Of a stretch of 8,914 bases of DNA, positions 1 through 6,732 are shown in pieces (position 1 is the stretch's first letter; each line of letters starts with the position of its first letter). The DNA lies in contig SLHZ01000084.1 in the NCBI GenBank assembly GCA_007135895.1, positions 1 to 8,914 of the forward strand, given 5' to 3'. Both the position numbers and the translations under genes were made by a program. Source of the stretch: Balneolales bacterium. Its GTDB lineage: Bacteria; Bacteroidota; Rhodothermia; Balneolales; Natronogracilivirgulaceae. The notes beneath the pieces are model-generated. The model saw only the letters and a list, made by a program, of their open reading frames with translations, was not told the origin of the DNA and made no database searches.

Positions 1-1
1 A

Positions 2-331
2 GTGATGTGTTTCAGTGCCCTGGTATTTCAATCCAAGACCATGCGGACAATGCTCTTCATACCCGTGGCTATCGGGGTGGCTCAGCGCTTTGATTTCAGT
101 GTTCTCAGCCTGGCGCTGCCCACCGCTTTCATGATCGAGTATGTGTGGGTCCTCTATTTCAACAGCAAACCGGCCGCCCTGCTTTACGAAACCGACCGGT
201 ATGATCTCAAGGATGCCGTAAAGTTTGGCCTGGCCTTGATGGTGATTGGCTATTTCCTGAACATCGTGCTGGGCGAAACCTGGTTCCGGTGGCTGGGGAT
301 CACTCCAAACGGAGTCTTTGGCATCTTCTGA
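2..331 (+). CDS. SLC13/DASS-family sodium:anion symporter, C-terminal fragment
   Basis: This is the last 109 codons of a gene that begins outside the window; the reading frame is open to the left edge and stops with TGA. The fragment is mostly hydrophobic, with membrane segments around residues 14-32, 37-54 and 73-92. The stretch FNSKPAALLYETDRY, followed by DLKDAVKFG and a final hydrophobic helix, matches the C-terminal layout of divalent anion:sodium symporters (SLC13/DASS), where a substrate-loop segment is followed by 'GGY...DFxKxG' and a last helix. The family moves dicarboxylates, sulfate or phosphate inward with Na+ across the inner membrane. The substrate cannot be read because the SNT motifs lie upstream. 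A 113-bp gap separates it from the phosphate genes, so cotranscription is possible but unproven. Family assignment is fairly secure; substrate unknown. Confidence 0.7.
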   Translation: MMCFSALVFQSKTMRTMLFIPVAIGVAQRFDFSVLSLALPTAFMIEYVWVLYFNSKPAALLYETDRYDLKDAVKFGLALMVIGYFLNIVLGETWFRWLGITPNGVFGIF

Positions 332-334
332 ATC

Positions 335-391
335 AATAAATAAATCAATCGAGTGAATAAATAAATAAATCAATCGAATGAATAAATGAAT
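335..391 (+). repeat. AT-rich imperfect tandem repeat
   Basis: Two adjacent near-identical units lie just after the upstream stop codon. Unit 1 (335-355) is a run of AATA/AATAA followed by ATCAATCGAGTG. Unit 2 (356-380) has one extra TAAA and ends ATCAATCGAATG. A third, partial unit (381-391) starts AATAAATGAAT. The one-period difference in TAAA number is typical of slipped-strand copying. No gene is encoded here. It occupies the region where a promoter or mRNA leader for the downstream phosphate genes would be expected. Confidence 0.8.
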
Positions 392-411
392 CCCGACCTG
401 CAGACGGATAA

Positions 412-430
412 GGCCCCCGGCAGGCCGGCC
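412..430. repeat. GC-rich inverted repeat in the leader of the DUF47 gene
   Basis: CCGG at 417-420 and CCGG at 425-428 can pair around CAGG (alternatively CCGGC/GCCGG around AG), with further GGCC copies at 412-415, 423-426 and 427-430. It stands out against the AT-rich surroundings and ends 14 bases before the ATG at 445. No U-tract follows on the plus strand, so it is not an ordinary terminator. A role in translation is only a possibility. Confidence 0.4.
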
Positions 431-444
431 CATGAAAAAATATT

Positions 445-1089
445 ATGGCTCAGCTCTTTAGAAAATACAAGCAGATCGAAGTCGATATCGACGAGTATCT
501 GGATCACATCATTGAAGGCGGCCTGCTGTTCAAAATGGGTATCAAATTTTACAGTGAAGGACGCATGGAGGAGTTTGAGGAGCGGCTCAAAGAACTGCGC
601 TCCCTGGAAAAAAAGGCCGACAGCCTGCGAAGGAATGTGGAAACGAAACTCTATCTGCGCACCCTGATTCCGGAATTCCGGGGGGATGTCCTTGGCCTCC
701 TGGAGCACTCCGATGCCGTATTAAACAAAATTACGGATACTTTGCTCGAATTCTCCGTGGAACTGCCCGAGACACTGGAAGACCTCAATGATCTGCACAA
801 CGACCTGGCACATAACGCTATCAGCGCGTCGGAAAACATGGTCAAGGCCATCCGGGCCTATTTCCGTGACCTGTCGGCGGTTAGGGACAATATCAAACAG
901 GTCCGTTTTTTGCGTGAGGAAACCAACCGGATTGCGGAAAAATACAAGCGGGATGTTTTTCGAAGGGACCTGCGGCTGAGCCATAAAATCCACTTGCGCT
1001 TTTTTGCACATAATATTGAACACATTGCCGATGATGCCGAAGATGTCTGCGACCGGCTCGCCATCGCGGCTATCAAACGTCATATTTAA
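445..1089 (+). CDS. DUF47 family (PhoU-like) putative phosphate transport regulator
   Basis: The 214-residue product has the size and all-helical, charged composition of DUF47 proteins (TIGR00153 type), distant relatives of PhoU. The N-terminal MAQLFRK start, an E-x3-D motif at E55/D59 and a matching C-terminal motif at E192/D196 (within HNIEHIADDAEDVCDRL, 189-205) fit the duplicated PhoU-like bundle, whose acidic motifs bind metal clusters in PhoU. There is no signal peptide or membrane segment, so it should be cytoplasmic. It sits 23 bp upstream of a PiT transporter, the classic partnership for this family, and probably modulates phosphate uptake. ATG 445 is the only reasonable start, because the frame closes with TGA at 433-435. 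No Shine-Dalgarno sequence is visible. Family assignment is strong; the exact mechanism is not known. Confidence 0.93.
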   Translation: MAQLFRKYKQIEVDIDEYLDHIIEGGLLFKMGIKFYSEGRMEEFEERLKELRSLEKKADSLRRNVETKLYLRTLIPEFRGDVLGLLEHSDAVLNKITDTLLEFSVELPETLEDLNDLHNDLAHNAISASENMVKAIRAYFRDLSAVRDNIKQVRFLREETNRIAEKYKRDVFRRDLRLSHKIHLRFFAHNIEHIADDAEDVCDRLAIAAIKRHI

Positions 1090-1097
1090 ACCCGCTC

Positions 1098-1101
1098 GGA
1101 G
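1098..1101 (+). promoter_or_regulatory. Ribosome binding site for PiT transporter
   Basis: GGAG lies 11 bases before the ATG at 1113, in the short spacer after the DUF47 stop codon. The spacing is a little long, but it is one of only two recognisable Shine-Dalgarno sequences in the window. Confidence 0.5.
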
Positions 1102-1112
1102 TCCGTAAAACC

Positions 1113-2417
1113 ATGGAATGGTTGTTCCTTATCAGCGGTCTTTTTCTGGGGTGGTCACTTGGGGCCAACGATGGCGCCAATATATTCGGGACCGCCGTGG
1201 GAACCCGCATGGTCCGGTTTCAAACCGCGGCGCTGGTCGGAACCATTTTTGTGATACTGGGTGCCGTGATCAGCGGGGCCGGTACCACCGAAACCCTGGG
1301 TCAGCTGGGTGCGGTCAACGCGCTGGCCGGATCGTTCACCGTGGCCCTGATGGCCGGCTTTACCGTGACCGTGATGACCGGTATGAAGCTTCCGGTCTCT
1401 ACTTCGCAGGCGGTCGTGGGTGCCATCATCGGCTGGAACCTCTTCACCGGGTCGCCTACGGACTATACAGCGCTGGCCGAAATTGTGGGCACATGGATCT
1501 TTTCACCCATACTGGCCGGAATTTTTGCAATAGGACTCTATTTTCTGACCAAGCGCGTCCTGGGCAATGCCCGGATACATATGCTTAAAATCGATGCCTG
1601 GACACGCACGGGACTCATCGTGGTCGGGGCATTCGGCGCCTACAGCCTGGGGGCGAATAATATCGCCAACGTCATGGGCATGTTCGTCTTTGCTTCCCCG
1701 TTTGAATCGGTTACCTTCGGCAGTATATTTGAATTTTCGGGAACCAGACAACTGTTTCTGATCGGTTCGGCTGCCATTGGAGTAGGTATTTACACCTACT
1801 CCTACAAGGTGATGACTACCGTGGGCAACGATATCTTCAAGCTGACCCCGATCCTGGCACTTATTGTCGTGCTGGCCAAATCGCTGGTCCTATTCATCTT
1901 TGCTTCGCAGGGCATCAAGAACATGCTTTTGACACTGGGTCTTCCTCCGCTGCCACTGGTACCGGTATCCAGTTCCCAGGCCATTATCGGTGCGATCATC
2001 GGGGTGGCCCTGGTTAAAGGGCGGACGGGGATCAACTTCCGGCTTATTGGAAGGATTGCCTCCGGCTGGCTGACTACCCCGGTTATTGCTGCACTGTTCT
2101 GCTTTGTAGCCCTGTTTTTTGTCCAGAATGTATTTGAGCAGGAAGTAGTGAAACGCGAGCCGGCAGCGATTTCAGCAAATGCGGAAATCGTGCCGGAAGC
2201 GGAATCACTACCACAATTAACCGCAACACACACATGGACTGTCCATGACCCTTGTATCGGAGATCCATTAGCAGGGGAAACTGCATACCCTTCTCTAACA
2301 GGGATGGTTATGCATAAAGTATTGTCCCGCGCAGAAAGCAATTCATCCCAAACGGATGAAGCGTCATCTGCCGTGAATGGAGTTTCAGAGGGAATATTCG
2401 TGACGGTCCGTAATTAA
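1113..2417 (+). CDS. pit: PiT-family inorganic phosphate transporter
   Basis: This 434-residue inner-membrane protein has the inverted duplication of PiT (PF01384) transporters. The first half carries GANDGAN (17-23) and PVSTSQA (94-100); the second carries GANNIAN (180-186) and PVSSSQA (284-290). About ten hydrophobic segments fill residues 1-340. The family imports phosphate, often as a metal-phosphate complex, by H+ or Na+ symport; the coupling ion cannot be told here. The hydrophilic loop between the halves is short. The oddity is a hydrophilic tail of roughly 90 residues after the last membrane segment (from about 345). Its five leucines are encoded CTA, TTA, TTA, CTA and TTG, whereas the membrane part favours CTG, CTT and CTC. 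The tail has no domain I recognise. The gene lies between DUF47 and the porin with 23- and 24-bp gaps, indicating an operon. Confidence 0.95.
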   Translation: MEWLFLISGLFLGWSLGANDGANIFGTAVGTRMVRFQTAALVGTIFVILGAVISGAGTTETLGQLGAVNALAGSFTVALMAGFTVTVMTGMKLPVSTSQAVVGAIIGWNLFTGSPTDYTALAEIVGTWIFSPILAGIFAIGLYFLTKRVLGNARIHMLKIDAWTRTGLIVVGAFGAYSLGANNIANVMGMFVFASPFESVTFGSIFEFSGTRQLFLIGSAAIGVGIYTYSYKVMTTVGNDIFKLTPILALIVVLAKSLVLFIFASQGIKNMLLTLGLPPLPLVPVSSSQAIIGAIIGVALVKGRTGINFRLIGRIASGWLTTPVIAALFCFVALFFVQNVFEQEVVKREPAAISANAEIVPEAESLPQLTATHTWTVHDPCIGDPLAGETAYPSLTGMVMHKVLSRAESNSSQTDEASSAVNGVSEGIFVTVRN

Positions 2418-2431
2418 TAAAAAAGAACAAT

Positions 2432-2437
2432 AGAGGA
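2432..2437 (+). promoter_or_regulatory. Ribosome binding site for porin
   Basis: AGAGGA ends four bases before the ATG at 2442 and fixes that start rather than the internal ATGs at codons 11 and 13. It is the clearest Shine-Dalgarno-like sequence in the window and may reflect high translation of an abundant outer-membrane protein. Confidence 0.6.
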
Positions 2438-2441
2438 TGAT

Positions 2442-3776
2442 ATGATAGATATCAAACGTAATACACAAAAAATGGTGATGACTCTGTTTGGCCTGCTGCT
2501 TCTGGTCATTGGGGTTCGGGCGGAGGGTCTGGACACCACCCAGATTCACTCGGCCATACTGAAACCCGGTGAAATTCAGGAGGGTATCCTGGTTTTTGAA
2601 GATGAGGCCGGAGACTGGAAGATTTGGTGGGATCACAGGATGTACTGGGATGGTGCCGTCTATTTCAGCGATGATGATATCCCCATGCAGAACGGCATGC
2701 AGCTTCGCCGGGGTATTATTCAGTTCAAGACCACCATGTATCGCGACTGGGAGGCATATATTGACCTGAATGCCGGACGCGGATCAGGGGCCACTCCCCG
2801 TGATTTCTGGCTGAAGCGGTATTTCCGCGGCAGCGATCTGGGTGCTCTTCCCATCGTGGGATCCAACTGGACCCTGGAGCTTCAGGTTGGTAACTTCAAG
2901 GAAGTAAGTGGACTGGAGCGCCTTACCAGTTCCCGGATGCTTACCTTCCTTGAGCGGTCAGGTGACTCTGTTTTTGAAGTAGGACGCCGCAAGGGGGCCG
3001 TCTTTACTTTCTATACCGACCGTTTCTGGATTGAAGCCGGAACCTTTGGTCAGGAAATTGACGAAAACCGTTTTGAGCAGGACAACGAGGCATTCGGTTT
3101 CAACGGACGCATCGTCTGGACACCCATCCAGCAGCATCGCCGCATCATCCATCTGGGTGGATGGGGCTCCATCCGTCCGCCGGATGCCGACAATGGTGAT
3201 CGTGTTCGTCTGAGAACCCGGCCGGAAACCCGCATCTCCGACAATAGCTCCTACCGTTTCCTGAATACCGGTCAGATTGGTTATGTAGACAACTATACCC
3301 GATTTGGAGTGGAGTTTGGCACCGTACTCGGATCGCTCCAGATACAAAGTGAATACAAGATGTTCAATGTCAATCGCTACGAAGGATATCCGGATGACCC
3401 GAATATTCAAACTCCCGATGCCAGCTTCTGGGGCGGTTATCTCAAGGCCTCCTATTTCCTCACCGGTGAATCACGCGGCTACGCCATTTCCGAAGGGGAG
3501 TTTGCCAATTTTGACCATCCGATCAACAGCTGGGGAGCTCTCCAGGTGGCGGCGCGCTACAGTATACATGATCTGACCGACAGCAGTGCCGATATCTACG
3601 GTGGCCGTCAGGATATCCTGACACTGGGTCTGAACTACTATGCCACCCGGTTTATCAAGTTCAACTTCAACTATGCGATGGTATGGAACGATGAGTATGC
3701 CGATGGCAACGGTGATCTGCCGGGTGAGAAGAGCTTCAGCATGTTCCAGACACGAATGCTGGTGCGTCTTCCCTGA
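2442..3776 (+). CDS. OprP/OprO-type phosphate-selective porin
   Basis: The product has 444 residues. A basic N-terminus (IKRN) and a hydrophobic stretch (12-25) end in VRA, giving a likely signal-peptidase cleavage after Ala27. The mature part alternates polar and aromatic residues as in outer-membrane beta-barrels. Family landmarks of OprO/OprP porins (PF07396) are present: strand pairs with YFLTGES (338-344), WGALQVAARYS (364-374) and then GGRQDILTLGLNYY. This family forms trimeric anion channels; OprP selects phosphate and OprO prefers pyrophosphate/polyphosphate. Substrate choice cannot be assigned without locating the constriction residues. Its place 24 bp after PiT makes phosphate entry the most likely role. 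The final residues MLVRLP lack the usual C-terminal Phe, but the barrel looks complete. It is the last gene of the operon and precedes a strong terminator. Confidence 0.9.
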   Translation: MIDIKRNTQKMVMTLFGLLLLVIGVRAEGLDTTQIHSAILKPGEIQEGILVFEDEAGDWKIWWDHRMYWDGAVYFSDDDIPMQNGMQLRRGIIQFKTTMYRDWEAYIDLNAGRGSGATPRDFWLKRYFRGSDLGALPIVGSNWTLELQVGNFKEVSGLERLTSSRMLTFLERSGDSVFEVGRRKGAVFTFYTDRFWIEAGTFGQEIDENRFEQDNEAFGFNGRIVWTPIQQHRRIIHLGGWGSIRPPDADNGDRVRLRTRPETRISDNSSYRFLNTGQIGYVDNYTRFGVEFGTVLGSLQIQSEYKMFNVNRYEGYPDDPNIQTPDASFWGGYLKASYFLTGESRGYAISEGEFANFDHPINSWGALQVAARYSIHDLTDSSADIYGGRQDILTLGLNYYATRFIKFNFNYAMVWNDEYADGNGDLPGEKSFSMFQTRMLVRLP

Positions 3777-3802
3777 TCATCATACATAATCTATTACAAC
3801 CT

Positions 3803-3838
3803 CCTTTTCGGGACATACTGTCACCTGAAAAGGTGTCC
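3803..3838 (+). other. Interleaved inverted repeats in the 3' untranslated region
   Basis: Three mutually competing pairings occur between the porin stop and its terminator: CCTTTTC (3803-3809) with GAAAAGG (3827-3833), GGACA (3811-3815) with TGTCC (3834-3838), and a compact hairpin CACCT-GAAA-AGGTG (3822-3835) with a GNRA tetraloop. The first two are interleaved. Loop lengths argue against a standard pseudoknot. It could stabilise the mRNA 3' end or be chance. Confidence 0.35.
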
Positions 3839-3842
3839 GCTG

Positions 3843-3879
3843 AAAAACCTCCCGTCCGTGAAAAAGGCGGGAGGTTTTT
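3843..3879. terminator. Bidirectional rho-independent terminator
   Basis: A perfect 12-bp stem pairs 3843-3854 (AAAAACCTCCCG) with 3868-3879 (CGGGAGGTTTTT) around a 13-base loop. The T-run continues to 3881 on the plus strand, and the A-run at 3843-3847 gives a U-tract on the minus strand. It therefore ends both the phosphate operon (porin stop at 3776) and the convergent TM2 gene (stop at 3887). Confidence 0.93.
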
Positions 3880-3886
3880 TTATGAC

Positions 3887-4243
3887 TCAGTAATCGGTGG
3901 TCAAACCTTTTATACTGTCTTCAAACCGGTGGAAGTTGACCTCCCGGGTCCGCCCGTGGATCAGGATCAGGTCGGCAATATACCAGATGCCGAAACCGCC
4001 CAGAGTGATCAGTTTGAGGATGCCAAGACCGGTATCCCGGATAAAGAACCGGTCGATTCCGATCATGCCTCCGATCAGGGAAAGAATAAGAGTGAATGCC
4101 GGTTCTTTGTAGTTGGCCGTTTCCGCCCGGAAAAAGGCCTCTTCATCGGCATCCAGGAGCGCCTGTTTTATGAGATGCATGTGCCGGGTTTCGAAATACC
4201 GCGACTTGGTCATGAGAAACAAGTCAACCTGTTGTTTTTCCAT
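3887..4243 (-). CDS. TM2 domain-containing small membrane protein
   Basis: From the ATG the protein has 118 residues. An N-terminal soluble part of about 47 charged residues is followed by two hydrophobic segments (about 49-69 and 72-95). The pattern GIDRFF (62-67), then GLGILKLITLGGFGIWYIADLILI, then a short loop with RTREVN, is the TM2 domain (PF05154) with its conserved Asp-Arg-Phe turn and Lys-x3-Thr-x-Gly-Gly-x-Gly-x-Trp helix. The molecular function of bacterial TM2 proteins is not established; they are inner-membrane proteins. The frame could also begin at a TTG at 4255 (122 residues), but ATG 4243 is preferred. Neither start has a Shine-Dalgarno sequence. It stands alone between two terminators, so it probably has its own promoter in the AT-rich 4256-4323 stretch, where I could not identify clear boxes. 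A plus-strand open frame over the same span is only its shadow. Confidence 0.85.
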   Translation of the reverse strand: MEKQQVDLFLMTKSRYFETRHMHLIKQALLDADEEAFFRAETANYKEPAFTLILSLIGGMIGIDRFFIRDTGLGILKLITLGGFGIWYIADLILIHGRTREVNFHRFEDSIKGLTTDY

Positions 4244-4323
4244 GGATGAGCGCAATTAATGATTAAGCAGAGAGGAAATTTTGTGATGCAGGTGCAATAT
4301 GGCATTTTTTTCATGATTATTGC

Positions 4324-4357
4324 AAAAAAAAAGCCCCGGAAAAAACTCCCGGGGCTT
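4324..4357 (-). terminator. Rho-independent terminator of hppA
   Basis: On the minus strand a perfect 9-bp stem AAGCCCCGG/CCGGGGCTT (4349-4357 with 4331-4339, 9-base loop) is followed by an unbroken U-run from the A-tract at 4332-4324. It begins about 63 bases after the hppA stop and separates hppA from the TM2 gene. Confidence 0.93.
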
Positions 4358-4420
4358 GAAAATCCTGTCAGGAAGAAATAAGGCCCTTATACTGCAGCCT
4401 CACGCTTCCGGTCAGTATGG

Positions 4421-6637
4421 TCAGATCGCCGTAGCAATGACGAGCGCCACCACGGAGATCAGCTTGATCAGGATATTGAGGGAAGGACCGGAGGTGTCCT
4501 TGAGGGGATCACCCACCGTATCACCCGTAACAGCAGCTTTGTGGGCTTCCGAGCCCTTGCTGTAGACGGTTCCGTCAATTTCGATATCCGCTTCGATCAT
4601 CTTCTTGGCATTGTCCCATGCACCACCGGCATTGGCCTGGAAAAGAGCCATGAGCACACCGGAAACGGTTACACCGGCCAGCAGTCCACCCAGTGCTTCC
4701 GGTCCGAAGATGAAACCGACCAGTACGGGAACCGCGATGGCCAGGAGTCCGGGAAGCACCATTTCACGGATCGCTGCCTGAGTGGAAATCTCCACGCACT
4801 TGCCGTATTCGGCGGCTGTTTCCGCATCGGCAAAGGTCTTCTGGTCTTCGGCGGACCAATCGCTCTGCTTTTTGCCTTCGTTCTTTCGCATGACATCAAG
4901 GGCTGCGCGAAGGGCGGGGATGTCGTTGAACTGGCGGCGCACTTCCTGGATCATGGACATGGCGGCACGGCCGACAGCACCCATGGAGAGGGCCGAGAAT
5001 ACAAAGGCCAGCATGCCACCCACGAACAGACCGGCGATAACCGGTGCCTGTGAGATGTCAATAACCTGGATGTTGGCAGCGGTCATGTAGGCGCCAAAGA
5101 GGGCCAGGGCGGTCAGAGCGGCCGAGCCGATGGCGAAGCCTTTTCCAATGGCCGCTGTGGTGTTGCCGACGGCATCCAGCTGGTCGGTGCGCGAGCGGAC
5201 TTCCGGCGGAAGCTCGGACATCTCGGCGATACCACCGGCATTGTCGGCAATGGGTCCGTAGGCGTCAATAGCCAGCTGGATACCCAGGGTGGAGAGCATG
5301 CCAACAGCAGCAATGGCGATGCCGTAGAGACCGGCAAAGTGGAAGGCCGTCATAATGGAAACGGCAATGATCAGAATGGGAAGCGCTGTGGATACCATTC
5401 CCACACCGAGTCCGGCGATGATGTTGGTGGCGTGTCCCGTAATGGACTGCCGCGCAATGTTGATGACCGGCTTTTTGCCCACACCGGTGTAGTACTCGGT
5501 GATGAACCCGATCAGAAGACCGGCAATCAGTCCAATGGTAGAGGCAAAGAAGACGCCATTGGCCGTGATGGTCCGCTCAACACCGTAGAGAGCGTCGGTG
5601 TAGACCCAGCTCTCGGGAAGGACCCAGCGGATCAGGAAGAAGAACGTGGCGATGAGCAGGCCGGCGGCGACCAGTTCACCCGTGTTCAGTGCGGTTTGAG
5701 GGTTGCCACCTTCCTTCACGCGGACAAAGAATGTGCCAATAATGGAGATGATAATGCCGACACTGGCCATGACAAGTGGTAATACCACGCCGCTCATGCT
5801 ACCAAAGGCCGATTGTTCGACAAACACCGAAGAGGACATGAAGACCACACCCAGTACCATGGCGGCAATAATGGAGCCCACGAAGGATTCAAAAAGGTCG
5901 GCACCCATACCGGCCACGTCGCCTACGTTGTCACCGACGTTGTCGGCAATAGTGGCGGGGTTGAGGTGGTGGTCTTCCGGAATACCTGCTTCCACTTTAC
6001 CGACAAGGTCGGCACCGACATCAGCGGCTTTGGTGTAGATCCCACCGCCCACACGTGCAAAGAGCGCGATGGATGAGGCACCGAAAGAGAAACCGGTGAT
6101 CACGGTAATAACCTGTGCAAGGGTAGTCTGCATCGTTGCGTCGGTAATCGTATCGGGTACAAAACCGAAGACGGTGGTATAGAGCGCAAAGAGCAGCCCG
6201 AGGCCCAGTACACCGAGTCCAACAACACCCATGCCCATGACCGAACCGCCGGAAAAGGCGACCATAAGGGCATCGTTAAGACTGCTTCGGGCTGCGTTGG
6301 CAGTGCGGACATTGGCTTTGGTGGCCACTTTCATTCCGATAAAGCCGGCCAGGCCGGAGCAAAGGGCTCCAACAACAAAAGAGAGGGCTACCAGCGGCGA
6401 TGAGCCTTCGGTGACCGATCCCTGGATACCCAGCAGCACGGCGATGATGACGACGAAAAAGGCCAGGACACGGTATTCTGCTTTCAGAAACGCCATGGCT
6501 CCTTCGGCGGTATGACCCGCAATACGGATCATTTTTTCCGTGCCGGCGTCCTGTTTTTCTACCCATCGCGATTTGATATAGGTAAACAGCAGGGCAATCA
6601 AACCTGCTACGGGAATGAGATACAGTATGGTATTCAT
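4421..6637 (-). CDS. hppA: K+-dependent membrane-bound pyrophosphatase, probable Na+ pump
   Basis: This 738-residue, roughly 16-helix inner-membrane protein hydrolyses pyrophosphate to two phosphates and exports Na+ and/or H+. The catalytic core is intact: DVGADLVGKVE (206-216) is followed by the acidic Mg-PPi site with DNVGDNVGD (232-240) and, in the second half, DAYGPIADNAGG. GNTTAAIGKG places Ala495 and Gly498 at the two positions that distinguish K+-dependent enzymes from K+-independent ones (Lys and Thr). Glu250, in DLFESFVG, occupies the position of the gate glutamate of Na+-transporting enzymes such as the Thermotoga one; in plant H+ pumps the glutamate is shifted one turn. A dual Na+/H+ pump or Flavobacterium-like H+ pump is not excluded. 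The length is typical of bacterial members, towards the upper end. There is no clear Shine-Dalgarno sequence before ATG 6637. A terminator follows the gene. Confidence 0.96.
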   Translation of the reverse strand: MNTILYLIPVAGLIALLFTYIKSRWVEKQDAGTEKMIRIAGHTAEGAMAFLKAEYRVLAFFVVIIAVLLGIQGSVTEGSSPLVALSFVVGALCSGLAGFIGMKVATKANVRTANAARSSLNDALMVAFSGGSVMGMGVVGLGVLGLGLLFALYTTVFGFVPDTITDATMQTTLAQVITVITGFSFGASSIALFARVGGGIYTKAADVGADLVGKVEAGIPEDHHLNPATIADNVGDNVGDVAGMGADLFESFVGSIIAAMVLGVVFMSSSVFVEQSAFGSMSGVVLPLVMASVGIIISIIGTFFVRVKEGGNPQTALNTGELVAAGLLIATFFFLIRWVLPESWVYTDALYGVERTITANGVFFASTIGLIAGLLIGFITEYYTGVGKKPVINIARQSITGHATNIIAGLGVGMVSTALPILIIAVSIMTAFHFAGLYGIAIAAVGMLSTLGIQLAIDAYGPIADNAGGIAEMSELPPEVRSRTDQLDAVGNTTAAIGKGFAIGSAALTALALFGAYMTAANIQVIDISQAPVIAGLFVGGMLAFVFSALSMGAVGRAAMSMIQEVRRQFNDIPALRAALDVMRKNEGKKQSDWSAEDQKTFADAETAAEYGKCVEISTQAAIREMVLPGLLAIAVPVLVGFIFGPEALGGLLAGVTVSGVLMALFQANAGGAWDNAKKMIEADIEIDGTVYSKGSEAHKAAVTGDTVGDPLKDTSGPSLNILIKLISVVALVIATAI

Positions 6638-6732
6638 GGATACAATGTTTTGTTGGTGTTTTATTGATATTTGGTGATAAGTGACTGGCTGTCAATGATG
6701 ACTTCTGATAATGAAAATAAAAAGTTAGATAA

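Noticed and set aside
332..444. CRISPR-like or mobile-element end in the tandem repeat region
   Set aside because: The units are contiguous with no spacers, there is no transposase, and no target-site duplication is visible.
386..667. 93-codon open frame starting before the DUF47 gene
   Set aside because: It is out of frame with the DUF47 gene and overlaps most of its first third; the product is rich in Ser and Trp with no recognisable pattern.
1802..2341. 179-codon open frame antisense to the PiT gene
   Set aside because: It lies wholly within pit, its translation resembles no family, and it has no ribosome binding site or conserved pattern; it is a shadow frame.
3803..3838. H-type pseudoknot from the interleaved repeats
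   Set aside because: The loop crossing the 7-bp stem would be zero bases long, which is sterically implausible; kept only as competing inverted repeats.
3833..4249. 138-codon plus-strand open frame downstream of the porin
   Set aside because: It begins inside the terminator region and is antisense to the TM2 gene, whose motifs are clear; the plus-strand translation has no recognisable domain.
4541..5782. Long plus-strand open frames antisense to hppA
   Set aside because: Their translations are low-complexity His/Gly/Asp-rich products typical of the reverse of GC-rich membrane-protein genes; hppA on the other strand is unambiguous.
6660..6695. Possible sigma-70 promoter for hppA (TTGACA at 6695-6690 on the minus strand)
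   Set aside because: The -35 box is perfect, but at 17-bp spacing the -10 (AAATAT) is poor and the better TATCAA is about 20 bp away; not strong enough to list as a feature.
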